Shown piece after piece: positions 1-8,700 of a stretch of DNA of 64,000 nt. The notes under the pieces were generated by a model. It ran no database searches, was not told the origin of the DNA, and saw only the letters and a program-made list of their open reading frames with translations. This stretch comes from Achromobacter xylosoxidans (lineage in GTDB: Bacteria; Pseudomonadota; Gammaproteobacteria; Burkholderiales; Burkholderiaceae_B): the NCBI RefSeq assembly GCF_001457475.1, contig NZ_LN831029.1:4526001-4590000 (forward strand), read 5' to 3'. Each line of letters begins with the position of its first letter. The first letter of the stretch is position 1. Position numbers and translations under genes: made by a program.

Positions 1-620
1 GCCGTCCAGGCTTCCGAGATGTCGGCGCGCACGCCCAGGCGGGCGCGCACGCGCAGCTGGTTGCGGCGGTCCTCGCGCGTGTTCAGCATCGGCGGATAGT
101 TGCCGTTGGTGTTGCGGTTCAGGTCGTACGGCCCCTTGGCGTTGAGCTTGGCGAAATCGACGATTTCGTTGCTGTTGCCGCCCGAGTACAGGCGCGACTC
201 GTCGCGCACGCGCACGTCGCCATCGATGGTGATGCGCGAAACCCAGTCGGGGAACGTGTTGGGCTGGGCCCAGTTCTCTTCCTTGGCCTGCACCATCACT
301 TCGGCCTTGACCTCGTCGCGGATCTGGTCGCGCACGGTCTGCGGGATGTACGGCACGCGCACGTCGCCCGCCTGGGCCACGGCGGCGCCGCGATCCTGCG
401 GCGCGGCGCGGGCGGCCTTGGCTTCGGCTTCGGCCTGGGCCACCAGGGCGTCGGCCTGCTCCGGCTTGAGCACGCCCTGCTGCACCAGCAGGCGGATCAG
501 GTTGATGGTGGCGTTTTCGGACGGGGCGGGCGCGGCGTTGGCCGTGACCGGCAACGCGGCGGCGGCGCCCGCCGCGGCCAGGGCCAGCGATGCCGCCAAC
601 CGGTTCAATTGGAACTTCAT
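1..620 (-). CDS. Putative porin (Porin_5-like), C-terminus outside window
   Basis: The frame opens at an ATG at 620 and stays open to base 1, so only about 206 N-terminal residues are seen. There is a signal peptide (residues 1 to about 29, ending VTANA-AP), then a helical stretch with LIRLLVQQGVLKPEQADAL and an Ala/Glu-rich segment, then VRVPYIPQTVRDQIRDEVK and the start of a beta-barrel (ITIDGDVRVRDESRLYSGG). This order is typical of the putative porins of family PF16930 (from memory). It starts 36 nt after the TonB stop and is probably the last gene, or one of the last, of the TpsB-ExbB-ExbD-TonB operon. An outer-membrane barrel beside a private TonB suggests a role in uptake, but no substrate can be read. 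Confidence 0.75.
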   Translation of the reverse strand, partial: MKFQLNRLAASLALAAAGAAAALPVTANAAPAPSENATINLIRLLVQQGVLKPEQADALVAQAEAEAKAARAAPQDRGAAVAQAGDVRVPYIPQTVRDQIRDEVKAEVMVQAKEENWAQPNTFPDWVSRITIDGDVRVRDESRLYSGGNSNEIVDFAKLNAKGPYDLNRNTNGNYPPMLNTREDRRNQLRVRARLGVRADISEAWT

Positions 621-656
621 TCTCTTGGCACTCCAGGATCGGTTCAATTCAGCACT

Positions 657-1373
657 TCAGGGAGAGGGACGGCGACCCGTCACCAGGATTCGCATCGGCA
701 TGCCCATGGAGGCGGGCGGCCGTTCGTCGATACGGGGCACGGCGCGCAACGTCTCCACCACGCGGGCATCGATCTCGGCGTCGGCGCCGGCGCGACCCAG
801 CGCCACGCGCGTGATCTTTCCGTCGGCGTCGAACCAGATGTCCACGTACGTGCGGAAACTCAGATTGCGGGTGCGATCGTCCTGGCTCAGGATCTTCTGC
901 AGCGCGTAGGCGACGTACTGGTTGTAGGTGCCGTTGCCACCGCGCCCTCCTCCGCCGCCGGCCATGCCCTTGCCCTGGCCGGCGCCGATGTTGAACGCGT
1001 CGGTGCCGGCCTGGGCATCGCCATCGATCTGCATCGGGTTGGCCAGGTCGTCAGCCGGGCGCGGCGGCGCCTCGTCCTGCGGCTTGGGCGGTTCGGGCGT
1101 GGGCTGCGGCTCGGGCTCGGGCGGCGCCACCGGCTCTTCCTTGGGCGGCTCGGGCTCGGGCGGCTTTTCCGGCTCGGGCGGCGGCGGAGGCGGCGGCGGC
1201 AGCGGGATGATCGCGGTGGCCTTGGGCGCCTCGCGGCGCACCCCGGCCATGTCGTTGGCCCAGCGCCATAGCGCGTAGGCCGCCGCGATCAGCGCCACCG
1301 CGACCGCGGCCAGCTTGAGCCAGCGGCGCGCGGGGTGCGGCGTGCGCGGGGAATCGGATGCGTGTTGCGGCAT
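657..1373 (-). CDS. tonB: TonB-family energy transducer
   Basis: Predicted 238-aa inner-membrane protein that would pass proton-motive energy from ExbB/ExbD to an outer-membrane partner. One membrane segment lies at about residues 17-38, followed by a long Pro/Glu spacer (about 55-105) with runs of proline, a Gly-rich linker (GMAGGGGGRGGNG), and a TonB-type C-terminal domain of about 85 residues (YVDIWFDADGKITRVALGR). It sits 17 nt after exbD in the same operon. No TonB-dependent receptor with a plug and barrel is encoded here, so its partner is unclear. The TpsB/TpsA pair, the downstream porin or a receptor elsewhere are all possible. In P. aeruginosa a tonB paralogue lies by the pdtA/pdtB genes (from memory), which matches this arrangement. 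Confidence 0.85.
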   Translation of the reverse strand: MPQHASDSPRTPHPARRWLKLAAVAVALIAAAYALWRWANDMAGVRREAPKATAIIPLPPPPPPPPEPEKPPEPEPPKEEPVAPPEPEPQPTPEPPKPQDEAPPRPADDLANPMQIDGDAQAGTDAFNIGAGQGKGMAGGGGGRGGNGTYNQYVAYALQKILSQDDRTRNLSFRTYVDIWFDADGKITRVALGRAGADAEIDARVVETLRAVPRIDERPPASMGMPMRILVTGRRPSP

Positions 1374-1390
1374 GACGGTCGCCTCGGCTC

Positions 1391-1810
1391 CTATCGCGGC
1401 TTGCCGGTGACCAGCCCGACCTGGGCCAGTTCCAGCCGGCGCAGCAGGTCCAGCACTTCCACCACTTTCTGGTACTGCACGGCGGAGTCGCCGCGCACGA
1501 TCACCGGAAAGTCCGGGTTCAACGCTTTTTCCGTGCGCAGCCGGTCTTCCAGCTCGGGCAGGGTCACCGGATAGGCGTCCAGGAACACCTGGCCCGCGTC
1601 GTTGACGGAAATCGCCTTCGTCTTGGGCTGCGACAGGGCGATGGACGAACTGGCCTTGGGCAGGTTGACCTTGATGCCGGCGATCTGCGCCGTGGCGGTC
1701 AGGATGAACATGACCAGCACGACCATGAGCACGTCGACCAGCGGCGTGATGTTGATGCCGTCGACGGGCGCGTCGTCATCGTCGTCCTGGGATGCGGATA
1801 CGGAAGCCAT
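1391..1810 (-). CDS. exbD: ExbD-type proton channel subunit
   Basis: 139 aa with the ExbD/TolR plan: short acidic cytoplasmic N-terminus (run of five Asp at residues 9-13), one membrane helix containing the conserved Asp (NITPLVDVLMVVLVMFI, Asp26), then a periplasmic domain with PVIVRGDSAVQYQKVVEVLD. The frame is open further upstream inside the exbB end. The ATG at 1810 is chosen because AGGAGAC lies 7 nt before it and the ExbD domain begins just after. It lies 13 nt from the exbB stop and works with that gene and the downstream tonB as one energising complex in the inner membrane. Confidence 0.9.
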   Translation of the reverse strand: MASVSASQDDDDDAPVDGINITPLVDVLMVVLVMFILTATAQIAGIKVNLPKASSSIALSQPKTKAISVNDAGQVFLDAYPVTLPELEDRLRTEKALNPDFPVIVRGDSAVQYQKVVEVLDLLRRLELAQVGLVTGKPR

Positions 1811-1823
1811 GGGGGTCGTCTCC

Positions 1824-3746
1824 TTATGCTTCGGCGGCGGCCGGCTGCGGCTCGCGCGCGGCCGGGCGGGCGGCGGCCGCGGCGCGCGCGCCGCCTTGGT
1901 GGGCGGCTTCCTGGGCCTGGCTTTCGCCATGCACTTCGGCCAGTCGCGTCACGAACTCGTCAACGAACACGCGCATGTCGGCGCTGACTTCCTTGTTGCG
2001 CGAGACCAGGCGGTTGTAGCCAAACAGCGCCGGGATGGCGACGAACAGGCCCATGGCGGTGGCCAGCAGCGCGGCGGCCATGCCCGGGGCGATGGCGTTG
2101 ATGTTGACGTCGCCGGCCATGGCGGTGCCCAGGAACACCACCATGATCCCCAGCACCGTGCCCAGCAGGCCGATGTACGGGCCGCCGGCAATGGCGTTCG
2201 AGAGCGAGCCGAGCTTGGCGCCCAGCACCTGGTTTTCCTTGGTGCGCACGGCGTCCATCGAGGCGCGGATCGCTTCGATGGTGGCGGCCGAGATCGAACT
2301 GGTGTCGGCGCCCTGTTCGCGGCGGGTGCGGATTTCATTGACCGCCACGCGGTACAGGCGCCACAGCGAGGCGTGCTCCAGGCGCTTGGCCAGGGCGGCG
2401 TCGTCGGCCAGCAGCTCCAGGCGCTGGCCGACCTTGGCGAAGGACTCGCGGAAGGTCTCGTTGGCGCTGGCCACGCGCGCCACGTTGCGGCTCTTCTTGA
2501 TCATGATGACCCACGACTGCACCATCATCAGCACCAGGATGGCGATGATGACCCAGGCGTCGACCGGCACGGCCTTGAGCAGGAAGCCCAGGCCGCCGAA
2601 ACCGAAGCCCGACTGTTCTTCGTCGTTGCCGTAGGCCACCAGGCGCGACTCGGCGCCCTGCGAGGTCGCGTCGGCCAGCAGCAGCGCGGCCGGACGGGCG
2701 ACGCGCGACAGGCGCACTTCGTCGATGGCGCCGACGAACGGCGCGTACACATGCGGCGCCGGGGCGGCGGCCGCTTCGGCCGGCGCGGCGCCGGCTTCGC
2801 CATTGGCGGGCGCGGCCGGCGCGGCGGCCACGGCCGGGGCCGGCACGTCGCCGCCCAGGGCGGCGGGCGTGTTCAGCGGCGGCAGGCTGGCGGCCAGCGA
2901 GGACGTGGCGCGGCCGTTCACGTACAGCGTGACGCGGCTGCCGTCGGCCGTCACGGCCAGGTGCTGCCAGGCGGCCGGCGTGAGCGACTGGCCGGGCTGG
3001 CTGCGCTGGCCGTTCACTTCGACGAAGGGCACGCCCTGGTTGATGCCGATCAGCAGCGCGTTGCCGGCATCGCGGCGCGCATACACCAGCTGCTCACCGG
3101 CCGGCTGGTCGGCGCGCACCCAGGCGCTGAAGCTGAAGGCGCCCGCGGCGGGCACGGCCAGCGAGGGGCTGGCGGGCAGCATCAGCGGCGCGCCGCCGGC
3201 GAATTGCGCGGCGCGGCCGATCACGCCGTCGACCGCGGCGGCCATGGGCGTCTGGGCATTGTTGCTGTTGCCGGTGGTGTCGCGCGGCGGGGCGCCGGCG
3301 GCATTGTCGAAGTGGTAGACCAGCGTGTAGTTCGGATCGAACGTCAGCTGGCCGTTGGCCGATGCCGGCGCCTTCTGGTTGCCGTAGTACATCCAGATGT
3401 CCTGGCGCTGGCCATCGGCCAGGTCCGGCAGGTCGACCCACACCAGCGCCATGCCCAGCAGCGGATCGAAGGCTTCCAGCTGGTGGTTCAGCACGGTCTG
3501 GTCGTCGCCGGCCACGAAACGGATGTCGGCGCCCTTCTCGTTGATGCCGTCGAAGGTGAAATTGCCGGTGTGCAGGCGCACCAGCAGCGGCGTGCGGCCA
3601 GCGGGCCCGCCCAAGGGCGCGCCCTGCGGCGTGCTGTCGACGGTGATCTGCTTGCGGTACTGCCAGTCGGGTTGCCACCAGGCGTTGGCGGCGGACGGCA
3701 GCACGCCGGCCAGCACGGTCAGTAGGAGCATCAATAAGCGTTGCAT
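1824..3746 (-). CDS. exbB: ExbB/TolQ-type channel with N-terminal DUF2341 and LamG-like domains
   Basis: 640 aa, about 2.5 times normal ExbB length. A signal peptide (residues 1-22, ending SAANA) is followed by a DUF2341-like region (WWQPDWQYRKQITV to DIWMYYGNQ, about 23-125), a concanavalin/LamG-like fold (about 150-360; FSFSAWVRADQPAGEQLVYA, GAIDEVRLSRVARP) and then the three-helix MotA/TolQ/ExbB channel (about 395-615; GGPYIGLLGTVLGIMVVFLG and GLFVAIPALFGYN). The big domain would be periplasmic and could bind carbohydrate or the exoprotein. An Ala/Pro-rich linker interrupts the LamG part. It starts 37 nt after the tpsB stop. DUF2341-ExbB fusions are known in databases. Their ligand is not known to me. 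Confidence 0.88.
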   Translation of the reverse strand: MQRLLMLLLTVLAGVLPSAANAWWQPDWQYRKQITVDSTPQGAPLGGPAGRTPLLVRLHTGNFTFDGINEKGADIRFVAGDDQTVLNHQLEAFDPLLGMALVWVDLPDLADGQRQDIWMYYGNQKAPASANGQLTFDPNYTLVYHFDNAAGAPPRDTTGNSNNAQTPMAAAVDGVIGRAAQFAGGAPLMLPASPSLAVPAAGAFSFSAWVRADQPAGEQLVYARRDAGNALLIGINQGVPFVEVNGQRSQPGQSLTPAAWQHLAVTADGSRVTLYVNGRATSSLAASLPPLNTPAALGGDVPAPAVAAAPAAPANGEAGAAPAEAAAAPAPHVYAPFVGAIDEVRLSRVARPAALLLADATSQGAESRLVAYGNDEEQSGFGFGGLGFLLKAVPVDAWVIIAILVLMMVQSWVIMIKKSRNVARVASANETFRESFAKVGQRLELLADDAALAKRLEHASLWRLYRVAVNEIRTRREQGADTSSISAATIEAIRASMDAVRTKENQVLGAKLGSLSNAIAGGPYIGLLGTVLGIMVVFLGTAMAGDVNINAIAPGMAAALLATAMGLFVAIPALFGYNRLVSRNKEVSADMRVFVDEFVTRLAEVHGESQAQEAAHQGGARAAAAARPAAREPQPAAAEA

Positions 3747-3783
3747 GGTCAGGACTCCGGGATAAATACGGTTTCGCGCGCGC

Positions 3784-5400
3784 TCAGAAGCTGGCGCGGA
3801 CGCTGAAGTTCAATCGGGGATCGTGTTTCTTGGTGTTGGGGCCGTCCTTGAGCGGATAACCCCAGTCCAGCGAGCCGGACAGCCAGTCCAGCACCTGCAG
3901 GCGCGTGCCCAGGCCGACGCTGGCCAGCGAGTAGCTCGAATCCTGCTCGGGCAGCGGATCGCGCAGGCGCAGCGTGGCGGCATCGGCAAAGGCGTAGAAG
4001 CGCCATTCGTTGACATTGCTGCCGAGCCAGCGCGCCAGCGACGGCGTGCGCCACTCGACCGAACCCAGGAAGCCGTCGTCGCCGGTGCGCTCGGCCGCCA
4101 GGTAGCCGCGCACGCTGGTGCTGCCGCCGGCGGAGAACTGCTCGTTCGACACCAGCGCGCCCGAAGCCAGCTGGAAGCCGGCGCGCAGGCCCAGCTGCCA
4201 GTCGCCGAACAGGTTCTGGGTATGGGTGCCGTCGCCGCGCAGCAGCGCGAAGCTGGGGCTGGCGCGGTAGCGCTTGTCGTCGAATTCCTTCCAGTCGCTG
4301 CCCAGGCCGAAGAACGAGCGGCTGGCGCCCACGAGCGACAGGCCGATGCTGCTCTGCGACGCTTCGGAATAGCGGTAGCCGTTGTACGAGAAGGTGAACG
4401 GCACGTACTTCAGCGGGATCAGGTCTTCGTTGCCGCCGAAGCGCGTGGTCTCGTCGAACTTCTTGTAGTCCAGGCCGACCGACAGCGAGTTGTACCAATC
4501 GCCCTGCGGCGCCAGGGTGTAGATGGCGCTCATGCCGAACGAATAGCCCTTGCCCAGCACGTTGGTGCCGCCGATGGTGGCAACGTTGCTGTCGCTCTTG
4601 TAGCCGGTGAACTGCAGGCTCCATTGCTTGTCCAGCGGCATCGAGTACGAGCCGGACCAGACCTTGGCGTTGTCGGTTTCCTGCGGCGCCGTGAAGAAGG
4701 TCAGGCTGACCGAATGGCCCAGCTGCCACAGGTTGTCATAGCCCAGCGACGCGGTGCTGCGCAGGCGCGAGGTGTCGGCGCTGTAGTCATTGTTCAGGCC
4801 CAGGCTGGCGTGCCACGGATTCTTGTCCTCGACCTTGAGGTCCACATCCATGGTGCCGGGGATGCGGCCTTCCTTGACCAGCGGCACCACCTGGCGACTG
4901 GCGCCCTTGTTCAGGTCTGTCAGCTCGGCCTGCGCCTGGTTGAAGTTGGGCACCTCGCCTTCCCGCAGTGCCGGCACCTCGTCGCGGATGGCCAGCGGCG
5001 AATAGTGCTTGGCCCCCACCACGCGCACGCGGCCGACCTTGGTTTCGGCCACCTGCAGGAACACGATGCCGTCGGCCACCTGCTGCTCGGGCAGATCGAC
5101 GTACACGGATTGGTAGCCCCGTTCCTGGTAGATGGCCTGCAAGGCTTCGCGCGCGGCCTCGATGTCGGCCAGCGTGCGGTCGGGCCCCAGGTAGGGATAA
5201 ACGGCCTTCTCGATGTCGCGGGCTTCCAGCACGGTATTGCCGCGCACGATGTACTCGTTGATGTTGACGCGGCGCGCCTCCTGCGCGGCCGGCGCCGGCT
5301 GCGCCCAGGCCACGTTCACGGCCAACGCCAACGCCACCGCTCCCGGCGCGCCGCGCATCATGGCGCGCAGCGCGCCGCCCCTGCTCTCGAAATCATGCAT
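3784..5400 (-). CDS. TpsB outer-membrane transporter (FhaC/ShlB family)
   Basis: 538 aa two-partner-secretion pore that would export the TpsA proteins across the outer membrane. Signal peptide (NVAWAQPAPA, cleavage near residue 34), POTRA region about 43-125 (INEYIVRGNTVLEARDIEKA; YQERGYQSVYVDLP), second POTRA-like part to about 190, then a 16-strand barrel with the Omp85 motif VRGY at about residue 430 and a terminal Phe. ATG 5400 is preferred over an in-frame GTG/ATG further up because it gives a clean signal peptide and has AAGGA about 15 nt upstream; ATGs at 5361 and 5358 are possible. It is the only TpsB seen in the window yet two TpsA genes precede it, so it probably serves both. It has its own promoter-like element at 5525-5573. 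Confidence 0.92.
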   Translation of the reverse strand: MHDFESRGGALRAMMRGAPGAVALALAVNVAWAQPAPAAQEARRVNINEYIVRGNTVLEARDIEKAVYPYLGPDRTLADIEAAREALQAIYQERGYQSVYVDLPEQQVADGIVFLQVAETKVGRVRVVGAKHYSPLAIRDEVPALREGEVPNFNQAQAELTDLNKGASRQVVPLVKEGRIPGTMDVDLKVEDKNPWHASLGLNNDYSADTSRLRSTASLGYDNLWQLGHSVSLTFFTAPQETDNAKVWSGSYSMPLDKQWSLQFTGYKSDSNVATIGGTNVLGKGYSFGMSAIYTLAPQGDWYNSLSVGLDYKKFDETTRFGGNEDLIPLKYVPFTFSYNGYRYSEASQSSIGLSLVGASRSFFGLGSDWKEFDDKRYRASPSFALLRGDGTHTQNLFGDWQLGLRAGFQLASGALVSNEQFSAGGSTSVRGYLAAERTGDDGFLGSVEWRTPSLARWLGSNVNEWRFYAFADAATLRLRDPLPEQDSSYSLASVGLGTRLQVLDWLSGSLDWGYPLKDGPNTKKHDPRLNFSVRASF

Positions 5401-5524
5401 AGCGATGCACTCAGTTCCTTGTGTGATAGCCGGTCTGGCACCGGCCGCTACCGTGCAGCGCGCTTGCGACAATCCTGTTACGGCTTTCTGCCCGCATACC
5501 CGCGTCTACAGCTTCTGCTTGTTA

Positions 5525-5573
5525 CTAGACGTTCCCGGACGGCGCGGACTGCGCGTTGTAAGAAAAATTTCAT
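5525..5573 (-). promoter_or_regulatory. Candidate ECF-sigma promoter of the tpsB operon
   Basis: On the minus strand an A/T block (ATGAAATTTTTC from 5573) is followed, with the first base of each motif exactly 43 nt apart, by GTCTAG (5530-5525). The same two motifs occur at the same distance before tpsA1 and tpsA2, and tpsB and tpsA1 also share GCGCAGTC in between. About 125 nt remain to the tpsB ATG. The -35/-10 assignment is inference. Confidence 0.55.
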
Positions 5574-5615
5574 GAAACAGCGCCGGCCCGCGGAAAAGGT
5601 GCGCAGAAAAGAATC

Positions 5616-5639
5616 AGGGCCCGGTTTTCACCGGGCCCT
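5616..5639 (-). terminator. Hairpin terminator after tpsA1
   Basis: A perfect 10-bp inverted repeat (AGGGCCCGGT / ACCGGGCCCT) with a 4-nt loop. On the minus strand it is followed by a T-rich run (GATTCTTTTC). It lies about 80 nt past the tpsA1 stop and upstream of the tpsB promoter, so it would separate the tpsA1 transcript from the tpsB operon. Confidence 0.7.
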
Positions 5640-5679
5640 GCCACGCGTTTTGCGCCGTGCTTTCATGACGCGGGCATGA

Positions 5680-5708
5680 CAACCGGCCGGATTTTTTCCG
5701 ACCGGTTG
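5680..5708 (-). terminator. Second hairpin just past the tpsA1 stop
   Basis: Arms of 12 nt (5680-5691 and 5697-5708) pair with a single G-U type mismatch around a 5-nt T loop, 12 nt past the tpsA1 stop codon. No T-tract follows on the minus strand, so it may be an mRNA 3' stabiliser rather than a terminator. Confidence 0.45.
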
Positions 5709-5719
5709 CAACCCCGGCA

Positions 5720-8700
5720 TCAACCGCCGTTGTCCACGCCCTGCACCTGCACCACGCCGTCGGGACGATAGGACGGCGCGGCCGCGCGCGGTTGCGGCGT
5801 CGCGCCGGCGCCGGTCAGCGGTTCGTTGCCGTTGCCCAGAACCTGCACGCTGATGATGGACGGCTGGTTCTGGCGCGCCTGCTGGCGGGCGCGCTGCACC
5901 GATTCCTGCGCCGCGCCGGACGCGGCCGAGGACGCCGCGCTGGCCGACGACAGCGCGCCGGTGTTGACCACCGCCGTCACCGGGATGCCCTTGCTGTCGC
6001 CCTGCACCTGGATGTTGGCGGCATTGACCACATGCAGCGCCGCCACGTTGACGTTGCCCGACACGCGGATGCCGGCCTCGCCCGCGTCGATGGTGCCCAG
6101 CGGCGCGATCAGGTCGACGTCGCCCGCCGGCACCTCGGCGATCGGCGCCAGCGTGGCGATGCCGGCGCCCGTGGACGGCGCCGTCGGCGCCAGGGTGACG
6201 TTGCCCAGGGCGTCATAGACGCGCTTGGGCGGCGTATACAGCACGGTGGTCTTGGCGCCGCGGCCGGCGTTGATGTCACCCTCGGCCGACCAGGCCTGGA
6301 TGTGGCCGCCGAAGGTGGTCATGATGCGGCTCTGTCCCAGCAGCACGCTGCCCAGCGCGTACAGCTGGATGTCGCCCTGCCCCTGCGTCACCACGCCCGC
6401 CGTCGCCGGCGGCGCCGCGCCTTCGATGCCCAGCACCTGCTGTCCGCCCGGGGTCAGCACCTGGATGTTGCCGCCGAACTGCGTGCGCAGGCCGGCGCCG
6501 CCATACATGGTGAAGTCGCCCTGGTACAAGCGCTGCGCGCCTTCGGCGTCGGTCTGCGGGAACAGCGCCGCGATGACGCGGCGGCCGCGCAGGTAGCTGC
6601 CGCTGCGCGGGCCGCCCTGCTCGTTGTACTCGCGGCCGCCCTTGCGCAGTTCGGCGAAGTACAGCTGGCGCGCGTAGATGCCCTGCTGCTCGGACGCCAG
6701 GGCATCCAGCGCCGCGCGCGCGCCGTCTTCGCCGCCGTCGTAGCCATGGTGCGCGCGCAGCCAGTTGACCAGGTGCAGCTCGCTTTCCTGGCGATAGTCC
6801 TGCATCAGGTCGCGGCGCTTGCGCGACGGATCGGCCGCCACCTCGGCATCCAGCTGCGCCTGGCGCTGCGACAGTTCCGCCGGCGCGCCGGCCTCGTCGC
6901 CCTGGTAGCCATACACCTGCCGCAGCCAGCCGGCCAGCGACAGTTCACCGGCGTAGGATTGCACCACGCGGTCCGGATTGGCTCCCAGCGTCTGGCCGGC
7001 GGCCAGCGCCCGCGCCGGATCCAGGTAGCGCGCCAGCAGGCCGGCGTAGTCCGGCCCCTGCGGGCCGACGCCCGCCAGCACGGCAACGCTGGCGCCGGGG
7101 CGCGCGTCGCCGCGCACGATGGCGCCGGCGCTGACGATGCTGGCCACGTCGTCCTGGCGAATGTTGCGGCCCGCCTGCACCAGCAGCGTGCCGGGGCCGG
7201 CCACCGTCAGGTCGGCCCGCACGATGTCGCGCCCGGCGCTCACCTGCGACAGGTCGTTGGCGTTGCTGTGCAGGCCCAGCGCGCTCATCCCGAGGATGTC
7301 GCGCCCCGCCCGCACCGAGACCGGCAATGCGGCCTCGTACCAGGTCAGCACGGTGCGCGGCCGCCCCTGCAAGGCATCCGTCATGATCCGCGTCTCGGCG
7401 CCGGCGCGCAGGCCGACGATATCGCCATCCACGGCATGGAAACGCGCCACTGCCGTTCCGCCTTGGCGCGGCGACGCATCCAATGGCGTATTGGGACCGA
7501 ACGTGAACAACGGCTTGGGCGAGTTCTGCCAGACCTTGTTGCCCTCGACCGAGACATTGAAGATGGTCTGGTCGTTGTTCTCGCCCGCATTGATGGCCAT
7601 GAAGCCGGGGCGCCACGGCGTCGGCAGCGGCGTGTCCGCGCCGGAGATCGACACCGCGTGAGCGCCCGCGGCGAAGATCGAGCCGCCGGCCAGCATCGAC
7701 AATTCACCGCTGGACGACGGCGCCAGCAACAGCACGTGGTTGACGCTTTCCGCCTCGCGCGTGGTGGCGGCCAGGATGATATTGCCGCCGGCCGCCGTCA
7801 CGCCAAGCTTGGACGGGTAGAGGTAGCTCACCTGCCGCTGCGCGCCGAAGCGGGTCGTTTCATCGATCTGCAGGTCGGTGCCCGGCTTGAAGGTATTGTT
7901 GGTGGTCAGCGGCGTCAGGTTGCCGCCCGCCGAGAACAGGTCGATGGCCGTGGCCGGCGTCCACAACGTGAACCAGCTTTCGGCGCCGCCGCCCTTGGAC
8001 AGGCTGCCCTGGGTGTAGGGGCTGGTGTTGATCTGGCGCACGCGGCCGGGGTCCGGCGCATCGGCCAGCACCAGGTCGCCGCGCGTATCCAGCGAGGCCA
8101 CCGCATCGCCCAGCAGCAGGCGCGGCCCGCCCATGGGCTTGCCTCCGCCCACCGCGGACATATCGGGCGCGCGTAGCTGGGCGCCGTCGCCATAGAACAG
8201 CGAGATGCCGCCGACGCGGCCCGCCGTCAACGCCAGTTGCCCGCGCAGATTGACCAGCAGCCCGTTCAGATCGACATCCTCGAAGTTGCCGGCATAGCCG
8301 GTGCCGGTGCCAGCGCTGCCGTCGGTCTGCTGCATCGCGCGCAGATTGGGGTTGTACGCGCCACCGATGCGCAGATCCATGTCGCCGCCGCCCGTCAACA
8401 CCAGGTCGCCGTCGACCACCCGGCCGGTGCCGGCCACCACGGCCACCAGGGCCTGCGAACGGCCGGATGCCAGATTGTTGTTGAGCAGCGCGTCGCCGCG
8501 CGCATCGCGCACGCCGGCATCGCGTCCGGCGCTGAGGCTGAGATTGCCGCCACCCAGGGTGCCGAAGCCGGTGAAACCCACGACCCGCGGCTGCTGGCTG
8601 TTGGTCGAGGCATTGGCCGCGTACGTGCCGAAGTTGATCCACCAGCTCGACGCGATGTCGTTCACGCCCGGCATGCCCACGCTGCCCTGGCGCCACAGCC

